From positions 1 through 64,000 of the forward strand of contig CAYSWB010000002.1 of NCBI GenBank assembly GCA_964434575.1: a DNA stretch of 64,000 nt. The letters are read 5' to 3'. Every line of letters begins with the position of its first letter. The stretch's first letter is position 1. Shown here one piece after another: positions 41,396-49,286 of the stretch. The notes under the pieces are model-generated. The model did no database searches, was not told the DNA's origin, and worked only from the letters and a program-made list of their open reading frames with translations. Source of the DNA: DAORHV01 sp964434575. Its GTDB lineage: Bacteria > Patescibacteriota > Gracilibacteria > Peribacterales > Peribacteraceae. The position numbers and the translations under genes are program-made.

Positions 41396-42604
41396 ATGAA
41401 ACATCTCGAATCCTTCGCCGTCGACACCGAGCGCGTTCCCGTGAAGCGGGAACTGGCCGAGGCGGTGCTCGCCGAAATCGCCGTGGTCCGCGGCAAATTC
41501 GCCGGCGAAGAAAAGATCCTTGCCGCCTGCGACGGACTCGCGGCACTGGTCGCCGCACAAGTCCCGGTGGACGCGCTGTGCCATGCGCGCGTGGCCATGT
41601 TCAGGATGCTGAATGGGCAGAATCGTAAGGCGGTGAAACCGCATATTCGCGCCGGAGCCGAAGCCGTGCAGGCCGCCATCGCGGCCATGCGTTCCACCGA
41701 GGGCGTGCGGTACCCGGACGTGATCTTGCCGTGCGAAATGCGCTGGTGCCCCGGCTCGCCGTGGTACTCGCTGTTCTACGAGCACGATGATCCGGAGCAA
41801 GGGACGACCGGCGGCCCGCACGTGTTCCTGGTGCGATTGCCCAAGCCCATCACATCCGACGGCAAGCCGCTGGCGCCGCACGGCGTCCACGCGTCGGGCC
41901 AGCTGAGCAACGGCCGCGATCCCATCGTGCGCATCCACTCCGAATGTCTGCTCGGCGACATCTTCGACCAGATGCGCTGCGGCTGTGGCCCGCAGCTGGA
42001 TGCCTGCCTCGATGCGATCGAAGACCACGGCAGCGGCGGCGTGTTCTACCACCGCGCCGAGGGCCGCGGCATGGGTTTGCACGCCAAGTCGCACTCGCTT
42101 CGCCGCCAGGAAGGCCGTGACGAAAGCGGCGAATGGGTCGGCAAAGTCGGCACTGCCGAAGCCATGAAGGAGATCGGTTTCCCGGAAGCCGACTTCCGTG
42201 ACTACGCCTGGATCGGCCGCGCCTTGCGCGGCGTGGGCCTGAAGAAATTCGGCCTGCTTACCAACAACCGCCGCAAGCTCGGTTGGCTTATCGAACAGGG
42301 TTTCGACGTGCACCGCGTGGATGCCGCCGAGGTGGCCCTGACGGACGAGAACCTCATCGAACTCCTGTGGAAGATCGCCGACCAGGAATACGACGACATC
42401 CCGTTCTCCCGCGTGGAGAAACTGCTGCATCCGCATCTTCACCGCATCCGCGACGGCGGGCAAACAGACCCCATCATCGTCGGTCATCTGCTGACCATCC
42501 TGCGCAAAATCGAGGCAAGCCGCGCCAATTACATCGCCCCCGAACTTCGACGCGAAGTGATGACCATCGCCGCGCAGTTGAAGGTGTTGGGCGGCAAGAA
42601 GTGA
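41396..42604 (+). CDS. GTP cyclohydrolase II-like protein (RibA family) with N-terminal extension
   Basis: This 402-residue protein has a GTP cyclohydrolase II domain from about residue 165. IVRIHSECLLGDIFDQMRCGC holds the three zinc cysteines with canonical spacing. HRAEGRGMGL carries the conserved EGRG.GL, and KFGLLTNNRRKLGWLIEQGF is the C-terminal TNNP-like motif. RibA opens the GTP ring to a diaminopyrimidine nucleotide, the substrate of RibD. The first 160 residues are helical and not part of normal 200-residue RibA. About 45 residues after EGRGMGL are inserted or diverged. TATCTT lies 10 nt before the ATG. Confidence 0.85.
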   Translation: MKHLESFAVDTERVPVKRELAEAVLAEIAVVRGKFAGEEKILAACDGLAALVAAQVPVDALCHARVAMFRMLNGQNRKAVKPHIRAGAEAVQAAIAAMRSTEGVRYPDVILPCEMRWCPGSPWYSLFYEHDDPEQGTTGGPHVFLVRLPKPITSDGKPLAPHGVHASGQLSNGRDPIVRIHSECLLGDIFDQMRCGCGPQLDACLDAIEDHGSGGVFYHRAEGRGMGLHAKSHSLRRQEGRDESGEWVGKVGTAEAMKEIGFPEADFRDYAWIGRALRGVGLKKFGLLTNNRRKLGWLIEQGFDVHRVDAAEVALTDENLIELLWKIADQEYDDIPFSRVEKLLHPHLHRIRDGGQTDPIIVGHLLTILRKIEASRANYIAPELRREVMTIAAQLKVLGGKK

Positions 42605-42618
42605 CGTAGGATGCCGGC

Positions 42619-42885
42619 ATGTTCGCCATTCTGAAGAACACCATGGTCGAGAGCGGATCGGTCACGTTCGACGTGAAGGTCCATGCCGGCGCGCAGCGCA
42701 CGCGAGCGAAAGAACTCTTGGAGAACGGCGTCTACAAAGTGGACGTGGCGGCAGCGCCGGAGGACGGCAAAGCCAATGCCGAGCTCGTGTCGTTTTTGGC
42801 CAAAGAGTTCGGCGTGGCCAAGGCGCACGTCGAAATCCTCTCGGGCCACACATCGCCGCAAAAGCGGATCAAGATCTCGCTTTAA
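42619..42885 (+). CDS. DUF167 (YggU) family protein
   Basis: This 88-residue protein shows the DUF167 pattern: VTFDVKVHAGAQRTRAKE, VDVAAAPEDGKANAELVSFLAKEF, and VEILSGHTSPQKRIKI. The family fold is a small alpha/beta protein of unknown function. TAGGAT ends 6 nt before the ATG. The stop overlaps the end of the convergent recombinase gene by 4 bp. Confidence 0.9.
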   Translation: MFAILKNTMVESGSVTFDVKVHAGAQRTRAKELLENGVYKVDVAAAPEDGKANAELVSFLAKEFGVAKAHVEILSGHTSPQKRIKISL

Positions 42886-43796
42886 CGGTGAAACTGCTGG
42901 TGGATTTCCTTCAGGCGCTTGTTCGTCAGGTGGGTGTAAATCTGCGTGGTGGTGATGCTGGCGTGCCCCAGCATCTCCTGCACCGAGCGGATGTCGGCGC
43001 CGTTGCGCAGCAGCTCGGTGGCGAAGGTGTGCCGGAGCGTGTGCGGCGTCACCTTTTTCAAAATGCCGGCCTTCACGGTCAGTTCGCGAACCACGCGCTC
43101 GATGGCCTGCGGCTGCAGGCGGCGCTTGTCGTCGCCGACGATGTCGCCCTTGGAGCGATTTGAATTGCTGATGAACACCGGCTTCCAGTTGTCCGTGCGT
43201 GAATCCAGATAGCGCTTCACATGGTCCACGGCTTCCACGGACAAAAATACGATGCGCGCCTTGCGGCCCTTGCCGACCACGCGGAACTCCCGTTTGTCCA
43301 AGTTCACGTCGTCGCGGTTCAAGTTGGACAGCTCGCTGACGCGCAGCCCGGTGGAGTAGAGCATGTGCAGGATCGCAAGGTCGCGCAGCCCGTTGCGCGT
43401 GGTGGGGTCCGCCGCGGCGAAGATTTCGTCCAGCTCTTCGCGCGACAGCACGTCCACCTGACGGCCGGGGACTTTGGGCAGCTCGATCTTCTCGGCCGAG
43501 AGCGTTTTCACGTCGTTCTTGGCCAGATGCTTCAGCAAAGAACGCAGCGCGATGAGGTGGTACTGCTGCGTCTTGATGTTCAGGCCCACGCCTTGGCCCT
43601 TTTGCTCCATGCGGTGCAGGTGCAGGCGGTAGTCGCGCACCATGTCCGACGAGATTGTGGCCACGTCGATCGTGGGATTGGCGAACTGCTCGAAGCGGCG
43701 CAGGTAGTGGCGGTAGTTCTCCACCGTTTTCTTACTTTGGTATTTGCCCACCTCGCAGTGCGTCAGGAAGTCGTAGATGGCGTCTTTCAGTTGCAC
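42882..43796 (-). CDS. Tyrosine recombinase, XerC/XerD type
   Basis: This 304-residue recombinase starts at GTG, 7 nt after TATACT (43809-43804). The N-terminal SAM-like core-binding domain covers residues 1-95. The catalytic domain has Arg in YSTGLRVSELSNL, HTLRHTFATELL, LGHASITTTQIYTH with the nucleophilic tyrosine, and the intervening lysine region GKGRKARIVF. The length and lack of attachment sites or prophage genes suggest a housekeeping Xer that resolves chromosome dimers. It may still be a related integrase. Confidence 0.9.
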   Translation of the reverse strand: MQLKDAIYDFLTHCEVGKYQSKKTVENYRHYLRRFEQFANPTIDVATISSDMVRDYRLHLHRMEQKGQGVGLNIKTQQYHLIALRSLLKHLAKNDVKTLSAEKIELPKVPGRQVDVLSREELDEIFAAADPTTRNGLRDLAILHMLYSTGLRVSELSNLNRDDVNLDKREFRVVGKGRKARIVFLSVEAVDHVKRYLDSRTDNWKPVFISNSNRSKGDIVGDDKRRLQPQAIERVVRELTVKAGILKKVTPHTLRHTFATELLRNGADIRSVQEMLGHASITTTQIYTHLTNKRLKEIHQQFHR

Positions 43797-43814
43797 GGAC
43801 GCCAGTATACACCG

Positions 43815-44624
43815 TCAGCGCTGGCACTTCGGGCACCACGCGGTGGTGCGCTGGGCCTGCACGCAGGACTTGAGCGGGGTCTTGCAGGCGCGGCACGGTT
43901 CGCCGCCGCGTCCGTAGACCCACAGGTCGTCGATGGTCTGGCCGGGTTTGCCGAACAGGTCCGAGAAATCCGAGATGCTGGTGCCCATGTTTTTCAGCCC
44001 GATGGCGAGTGCCTCGCGCATGCCGTCGTAGACCGCTTTGCGCTCCTTGGGCTTGAGCGTCTTGGCCGCCCGGCGCGGGTCGATCTTGGCGATGAAACAC
44101 GCTTCCTGCGCGTAGATGTTGCCGACACCCGCCACGAACGCCTGGTCCATCAGCAGCTCCTTGATTTGCCGCTTGGGGCGTTTGGCCAAGCGTGCTTCGA
44201 ATTCGGCGAATCCAATCTCCAGCGCCTCGGGCCCCAGCGCCTTGATCGGCGGGTGCGACAGCGCGTCAGGTACCACCAGCGCGCGGCCCAGCGTGCGCGG
44301 GTCGTTGAACGCGATCACGACGTCTCCGGGCAAGTGGAACAGGATGCGTTCGTACGTCAGCGCGGCATCGGACTTCTTCCGGATGCCCAGGCGGCCGCTC
44401 ATCTTCAGGTGCAGGATCAGCGTCGTTTCGTTATCCAGTTGGGCAAGCATGTATTTGCCGCGGCGCCGGATGGTGACGACGGTCCGCTTGTTCACCGCCG
44501 CGATGAACGCGTCCGGATCGCCGACCATGTTGGCGCGAAGCACTTCCACGCCGGCGATCTTTTTCCCCACCAGGAAAGGGGAGACCGACCGCACGGTGGT
44601 TTCGACTTCGGGGAGTTCGGGCAT
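43815..44624 (-). CDS. mutM: Formamidopyrimidine-DNA glycosylase
   Basis: This 269-residue enzyme removes oxidised purines such as 8-oxoguanine and nicks the DNA. PELPEVETTVR provides the catalytic Pro2 and Glu3, RRRGKYML the DNA-binding lysine, and GNIYAQEACF belongs to the helix-two-turn-helix. The C-terminal zinc finger is CRACKTPLKSC...CPKC. It begins 4 nt after the DsbA-like lipoprotein gene and is probably translated from the same mRNA. Confidence 0.96.
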   Translation of the reverse strand: MPELPEVETTVRSVSPFLVGKKIAGVEVLRANMVGDPDAFIAAVNKRTVVTIRRRGKYMLAQLDNETTLILHLKMSGRLGIRKKSDAALTYERILFHLPGDVVIAFNDPRTLGRALVVPDALSHPPIKALGPEALEIGFAEFEARLAKRPKRQIKELLMDQAFVAGVGNIYAQEACFIAKIDPRRAAKTLKPKERKAVYDGMREALAIGLKNMGTSISDFSDLFGKPGQTIDDLWVYGRGGEPCRACKTPLKSCVQAQRTTAWCPKCQR

Positions 44625-44628
44625 TGTT

Positions 44629-45381
44629 CTACCGGAGTGCTTCGTCGATGGTCTTCTGCAGCTCGGCGCGCGGCAGGATGCCCTCCCAGCGCGCGTCGTT
44701 CAGGATGAACGCCGGCACGCGCTTCACCGGCTCGCCGCCGGGAACCTCGTGGCTCCCTTCGGCCACCGCCATGTTTTCCATGCAGGTGGCGAAGCGCTTT
44801 TGGTCCATCTTCAGCGTCTTGGCGAAGGCGAAGATCGTCGGGTCGTTGCGCGGCACATTGGCCATCAGGTACGCGTCCATTTCGGTGAAGAAGCCCTGCG
44901 ACGCGGCGCACAGCGCGGCCTGGTCCATGCGCTTGCCCTGCGGCGTGAACGACACGAACACGCGCTCGATGCCCAGCTTCCCGGTGGCGACATAGTTCGC
45001 GTCGATCCATGCGCGCTCCTCCATGGCGTGCTGGCGGCAGTATTCGCAGTCGTAATCAAAGTACTCGTACAGGCGAGGCGGACCGTCTTTCTCCGGGGTC
45101 ATGCCGAAGCCGATCGTGTCGATGATCAGATGTCCCGTCACCGCGGCGGGCGCGGCGTCCCCGTGCACTTCCAGGCTGTCGGTGCCGGTGGCCGCCGGCT
45201 CGGCGGCGATTTCCAGTTCTTCGGTTTCCGATGCTGCAGCGCCGGACGCGCTTACGGGCGCCTGGGAGATGGAATTGCTTCCCGAAGCGGTTTCCGACGG
45301 CACGGTGCCGGTTTGCACGGTGCAGGCTCCGAGCAGCAGGAGCGCCGCGAACAGGGCCGGTACGGAGGGGGAACGCTTCAT
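44629..45381 (-). CDS. DsbA-like thioredoxin-fold lipoprotein
   Basis: This 250-residue protein starts MKRSPSVPALFAALLLLGAC, a lipoprotein signal peptide with lipobox LLGAC. A Ser/Ala/Glu-rich linker of about 60 residues leads to a thioredoxin domain with the CEYC active site in DYDCEYCRQHAMEE and a late cis-Pro region, KRVPAFILND. It would form or transfer disulfides in the periplasm-equivalent space. TACGCT (45396-45391) lies 9 nt before the ATG. Its pairing with mutM is unusual functionally, but spacing is 4 bp. Confidence 0.86.
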   Translation of the reverse strand: MKRSPSVPALFAALLLLGACTVQTGTVPSETASGSNSISQAPVSASGAAASETEELEIAAEPAATGTDSLEVHGDAAPAAVTGHLIIDTIGFGMTPEKDGPPRLYEYFDYDCEYCRQHAMEERAWIDANYVATGKLGIERVFVSFTPQGKRMDQAALCAASQGFFTEMDAYLMANVPRNDPTIFAFAKTLKMDQKRFATCMENMAVAEGSHEVPGGEPVKRVPAFILNDARWEGILPRAELQKTIDEALR

Positions 45382-45444
45382 TGCCCGCGAAGCGTACAGT
45401 TCCGTGTTTGCCTCGGCCAGTCTTTGCTTCGATAATGCGATCCT

Positions 45445-46170
45445 ATGGAGACGCGCGTGTCCATCCTCGGCGTACCCGTCGACAACGTCACCCGCGCCGG
45501 CGCGGCGGACCTGATCGCGTCCATGCTCACGGGCGCCGGACAGCACCACGTCGCCACCCCGAACCCGGAGATGATCGTGGAAGCCGCGCGCAATCCGGAA
45601 TTCAAGGCGCTCTTGAACCGCACGTCGCTGAACATGCCCGACGGCACGGGGTTGCTGTGGGCCGCCCGCCGACAGGGGACGCCGCTCCGTGAGCGCGTTA
45701 CCGGTACGGATGTGATGATGGACGTCTGCGCGCGCGTCGGCGGCCCCGTGTTCCTGCTCGGCGCCATGCCCGGCATCGCCGAGTATGCCGCCCATGCGCT
45801 GCAGACGAGGAATCCCGCGCTGGTGATCGCAGGTACGTTCGCCGGTTCACCCAAGCCCGAGCACGACGACAAGATCGTGACGATGATCAACGCGTCGGGT
45901 GCGCCGTTGTTGTTCGTGGCGTACGGCGCGCCGAAACAAGAGCTGTGGATCGCCCGGAACCTCTCCAGGATGCCGGGCGTCCGGGTGGCCATGGGCGTGG
46001 GCGGCGCGTTCGATTTCCTGTCCGGCCGCCGCAAGCGGGCACCCGAATTCCTGCGCAATTCCGGACTCGAGTGGCTCTTCCGCCTTTGGCAAGAACCCCA
46101 TCGCCTGGGACGCATCATCACCGCGACGGTCACATTTCCGAGGATGGTCGTCCGCGCCTCGAAGAACTAG
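45445..46170 (+). CDS. WecG/TagA/CpsF-family glycosyltransferase
   Basis: This 241-residue protein carries the GT26 motifs: HHVATPNPEMIVEAARNPEF, LNMPDGTGLLWAARRQG, RVTGTDVMMDVCARV, and VAYGAPKQELWIARN, with GVGGAFDFLSGRRKRAP. These enzymes add N-acetylmannosamine or its uronic acid to an undecaprenyl-linked acceptor. That fits the WecB-like epimerase at 49287 and the UDP-HexNAc dehydrogenase at 2364. GATAAT lies 8 nt before the ATG. The 3' end overlaps the convergent gene by 4 bp. Confidence 0.92.
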   Translation: METRVSILGVPVDNVTRAGAADLIASMLTGAGQHHVATPNPEMIVEAARNPEFKALLNRTSLNMPDGTGLLWAARRQGTPLRERVTGTDVMMDVCARVGGPVFLLGAMPGIAEYAAHALQTRNPALVIAGTFAGSPKPEHDDKIVTMINASGAPLLFVAYGAPKQELWIARNLSRMPGVRVAMGVGGAFDFLSGRRKRAPEFLRNSGLEWLFRLWQEPHRLGRIITATVTFPRMVVRASKN

Positions 46171-46517
46171 AGCGCGTCCGCGTGCATGGTTTTCTCTTCG
46201 ATGATCTCCCACGGCTTGGTGTTGCTGACGCGGATCAAGTAGGCGGCCGCGTCGGTGGTGACCACGAACGACGAACCTACGATCTCGGGGCGCACGGGCA
46301 GCTCTTCCACGTTGCCGACGGTTTCGTCCGGATGCGCTTCGCTCACGAGCTGGATGACCACCGGCACGGTGACGTACTCCGACACCAACGATCCCTTCAG
46401 ATTCAGCGTGCTGCGTCCGGCCACCGCTGCCACGACCACGGCGGCCATGGAGAGGCCCACGGCGACAGCGACCGTCACGCCGTAATTTTTGTGATGTGTG
46501 AGTTTTTCGAGGTCCAT
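46167..46517 (-). CDS. Small single-helix membrane protein
   Basis: This 116-residue protein has one membrane helix (YGVTVAVAVGLSMAAVVVAAVAG) after a short cytoplasmic N-terminus and a beta-rich extracytoplasmic domain of about 80 residues. I recognise no family. TATACT lies 10 nt before the ATG, and GGAGAG is placed between them. The leader is so short that the Shine-Dalgarno role is doubtful. It converges with the TagA-like gene. Confidence 0.65.
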   Translation of the reverse strand: MDLEKLTHHKNYGVTVAVAVGLSMAAVVVAAVAGRSTLNLKGSLVSEYVTVPVVIQLVSEAHPDETVGNVEELPVRPEIVGSSFVVTTDAAAYLIRVSNTKPWEIIEEKTMHADAL

Positions 46518-46637
46518 GTTTCTCTCCAGTATAGCAGTTTTCGGCCCTTCGAGACAGTGCCGCTTCCGTCGCCCGGGGCAGCGGTGTAGAATCCGGCGGT
46601 CCCTACGGGGTTTCCAAGCCTTTTCCGCCTCATTCCC

Positions 46638-47294
46638 ATGTCAGTGCTCGTCCTCATCCGCCACGGTCAGTCCCTGTGGAACCTCGAAAACCGCTTCACG
46701 GGCTGGACCGACGTGCCCCTCACAGAGCGCGGCGCCGCCGACGCGGCCCTCACCGGCAAGGCCGTGCAGGAGTACAAGTTCGACATGGCCTTCACTTCCC
46801 GCCTGAAGCGCGCCAACGATACGCTGGCCGCCGTGCTGAAGAACGCCGGCGCCAAGGACGTTCCGACCGAGTTCGACTCCGCCCTCAACGAGCGCCACTA
46901 CGGCGATCTGCAGGGACTCAACAAAGCCGAAACCGCCGCCAAGTACGGCCAGGACCAGGTCAAGCTCTGGCGCCGCAGCTATGACACGCGCCCGCCGAAC
47001 GGCGAAAGCATGGCCGACTGCGAGCGCCGCACGCTGCCGTTCTTCATGCAGTACGTCCTGCCCCACGTGCACGCCGGCAAGAACGTGATCATCGCCGCCC
47101 ACGGCAACAGCCTGCGTCCGATCATGAAATTCCTGGAGAACCTGTCGCCCGAAGACGCCTCCGGCATGGAGATCGGCCTGGTCACCCCGTACGTCTACAC
47201 GTTCGAAGGCGACACCATGGTCAACAAGAAGATCCTCGACGTGCCCGGCATCCAGAAGACGCAGGACGCATCGGCCAAGGCCCCGACCAAATAG
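46638..47294 (+). CDS. gpmA: 2,3-bisphosphoglycerate-dependent phosphoglycerate mutase
   Basis: This 218-residue glycolytic enzyme interconverts 3- and 2-phosphoglycerate. VLIRHGQSLWNLENRFTGW contains the phosphorylated histidine. SRLKRANDT, ALNERHYGDLQGLNK and the second histidine in AAHGNSLRPIMKFL complete the site. The leader has TAGAAT about 50 nt upstream and the pyrimidine-rich CCTTTTCCGCCTCATTCCC before the ATG. A strong terminator follows. Confidence 0.95.
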   Translation: MSVLVLIRHGQSLWNLENRFTGWTDVPLTERGAADAALTGKAVQEYKFDMAFTSRLKRANDTLAAVLKNAGAKDVPTEFDSALNERHYGDLQGLNKAETAAKYGQDQVKLWRRSYDTRPPNGESMADCERRTLPFFMQYVLPHVHAGKNVIIAAHGNSLRPIMKFLENLSPEDASGMEIGLVTPYVYTFEGDTMVNKKILDVPGIQKTQDASAKAPTK

Positions 47295-47315
47295 TCCGCC
47301 ACGCAGACGGCCCGT

Positions 47316-47346
47316 AAAGCCCTTTCCGTTGAGGAAAAGGGGCTTT
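47316..47346 (+). terminator. Intrinsic terminator after gpmA
   Basis: AAAGCCC-TTTCC pairs with GGAAA-A-GGGGCTTT around the loop GTTGA, giving a long stem that ends in TTT. It lies 22 bp after the gpmA stop and directly before the TACAAT of the next gene. Confidence 0.75.
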
Positions 47347-47369
47347 CGTGCTACAATACAAAGATTTTC

Positions 47370-49247
47370 ATGGGCCACAAACACACACAAACAAACCCGT
47401 TCGACCACGACCGTGCCTCCCGCGCGGCGAAATTGCTTGGAGCGGTGTTCTGCCTGTCCATGCTGGCGTTTTTGTACCAAGGCAGCGTGGACGGCGTGTT
47501 CGACATCGGCGTGTACAAAGGCATCGGTGACAACGTGTACGGCCTGATCAAGGGCGCAGAGGGCACCATCGGCAGCGAATACCCGCCGCCGGCCACGATT
47601 CTGTTCCTGTTCGCGCACGTCAATCCGCTGCACATCGGTTTTTCGAACACATGGCTCCTGATGGTGGTCCTGGCCATCGCCGGAGCCGGCGCGTACGCCA
47701 CGTACGCATTGCGCGATCCGCGCGGCTGGCTCATTCCGGCGGCCGTCGCCGGCACCGTCTTCATGACCGGGCCCGAACTGGTGTTCGGCCGCTACGACGT
47801 GCTGGTGGTCACGCTCATGCTGCTCTGCTTCCGCGCCCGCGCCTGCAATCGCTTCGGCCATTGCGCCGCGTTTCTGGCGGCGGCCTGCGCGCTGAAGGTC
47901 GTCCCCGCGCTGCTTGTTCCCGTGCTGTTCGCCACCGCGCCGCGTTCCCAGTGGAAGCGCATGATGCTGGGTTTCGCTGCCGGCCTGGCGGCGTCTTTCG
48001 CCGTTCCGGCGCTGGCCATGGGTCCGCGCCTCACGGCCGATAACTTCGTGCACATGCTCCAGTACCACGGCGAGCGCGAGGTGCAGCTGGAGAGCACGTG
48101 GTCGAGCGTCCAGATGCTGATGAAAACGATGGTCGGCATGCAGGCGCCCGTCAGCATGGGCCACCTGTCCGTGAACAACGCCGACTTCGGTGGCACGGTC
48201 ATGTCCATCGCCAAGCTCCTCATCGTATCCATGTCCGTCGGCGCCGCAGTCCTGGCGCTGTTGCGGCGCAAACATGCCCGCTTCCACGCCGACTCGCTGG
48301 CGCTTTCGGTGCTGGCGTTTTCCATGGCGGCGAGCCCGGTGTTTTCGCCGCAGTACATCGTGTGGATCCTGCCTCTCCTGCTTTCCTGGCTGGCCGTCCG
48401 TTTCCATGCCGCCACCGGACGCGACGCCTTCTGGAAGGTCGCCGCACTCACCGCGGTCGCGGGCTTCTGCACCCAGTGGGTGTTCCCGCTGCATTACACC
48501 AACGTCATCGACCAAGAGCCGCTCGCGCTTGCGGTGCTCAACGCCCGCAACGTCGCCGTCCTGGCGTTGTCGTACGTCTTGTTCACCCATGCGCTGTTCC
48601 CGGCTCCGCCGCGCGTGCACCGCCGCTCCGAATTGACCGCCGCGCTCAAGCGCCTGGCCATCGACTGCGCCATGCTGCTCGTCGCCGTATCGGCGCTGCA
48701 GGGCTTCCGCCATCAATTCATGCCGACGGTGTCGTCCGTCCATTACGCGTTCACCGACGCGCAGCACGGCGCCGCGCCCGGCATGCAGTTCTCCATTCCG
48801 GCGACGACCAACGAAATGTTCGTCACGGCCACACTCACGCTGCCGCGCGTTTTGGAGGACGGCCGCTTTTACCTGAAGGCCGACGACTGCTTCGAGTCGC
48901 TGCGCGTGAACGGCAGCGACGTGCCCGACGGCACGTTCTGCGGCGACGGCCGCGCGGTCGATCTGGCCGGCCTCCTTCGTCCCGGCAAGAACCGCTTCGT
49001 CGCCAAGGTGAAGAACGAAGGTGGTCCGATCGGCATCATCATCAAGCCCACCACGCTCGGGCCCGTGCACATCGCGTTATCGGTCATGGTGCTCGCCGCG
49101 ACGGCGCAGGCGATCGCCGGTTTGTGGACCGTGGGCGCCGTGGCCGCCGCCATGCGCCGCCGCGCGCATCATCCCGCGTCCATCCTTCGTGAAACGCGCC
49201 ATCAGGCCGCCATGGTGCTGCAGTTGTCGTTGCTCGAACCGGCGTAG
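47370..49247 (+). CDS. GT87/DUF2029-like polytopic glycosyltransferase with extracytoplasmic beta domain
   Basis: The protein has 625 residues. Residues 20-450 contain about eleven hydrophobic helices. FDIGVYKGIGDNVYGLIKG holds an acidic loop, and SPVFSPQYIVWILPLLL is the signature of DUF2029 mannosyltransferase-like enzymes. Residues 480-570 form a beta-rich, probably lectin-like domain (RFYLKADDCFESLRVNGSD, GKNRFVAKVKN) of the galactose-binding type, then a last helix. It likely transfers a sugar from polyprenyl phosphate outside the membrane. TACAAT lies 12 nt before the ATG. Confidence 0.82.
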   Translation: MGHKHTQTNPFDHDRASRAAKLLGAVFCLSMLAFLYQGSVDGVFDIGVYKGIGDNVYGLIKGAEGTIGSEYPPPATILFLFAHVNPLHIGFSNTWLLMVVLAIAGAGAYATYALRDPRGWLIPAAVAGTVFMTGPELVFGRYDVLVVTLMLLCFRARACNRFGHCAAFLAAACALKVVPALLVPVLFATAPRSQWKRMMLGFAAGLAASFAVPALAMGPRLTADNFVHMLQYHGEREVQLESTWSSVQMLMKTMVGMQAPVSMGHLSVNNADFGGTVMSIAKLLIVSMSVGAAVLALLRRKHARFHADSLALSVLAFSMAASPVFSPQYIVWILPLLLSWLAVRFHAATGRDAFWKVAALTAVAGFCTQWVFPLHYTNVIDQEPLALAVLNARNVAVLALSYVLFTHALFPAPPRVHRRSELTAALKRLAIDCAMLLVAVSALQGFRHQFMPTVSSVHYAFTDAQHGAAPGMQFSIPATTNEMFVTATLTLPRVLEDGRFYLKADDCFESLRVNGSDVPDGTFCGDGRAVDLAGLLRPGKNRFVAKVKNEGGPIGIIIKPTTLGPVHIALSVMVLAATAQAIAGLWTVGAVAAAMRRRAHHPASILRETRHQAAMVLQLSLLEPA

Positions 49248-49286
49248 GCCGGAGGCGCAAGCGTGGTATCATGCGGCCGTTTTCGC

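Noticed and set aside
40572..42604. A normal riboflavin operon.
   Set aside because: Only RibD- and RibA-like genes are present. The reductase part of RibD is reduced, RibA has an unrelated extension, and ribB, ribE and ribH are absent from the window.
42882..43796. Integrase of a mobile element.
   Set aside because: No attachment repeats, phage or transfer genes are adjacent, and the 4-bp overlap with a DUF167 gene indicates a stable chromosomal setting.
46641..49070. An 809-codon minus-strand open frame opposite gpmA and the GT87-like gene.
   Set aside because: It has no recognisable motif and opposes two clear genes and a terminator.
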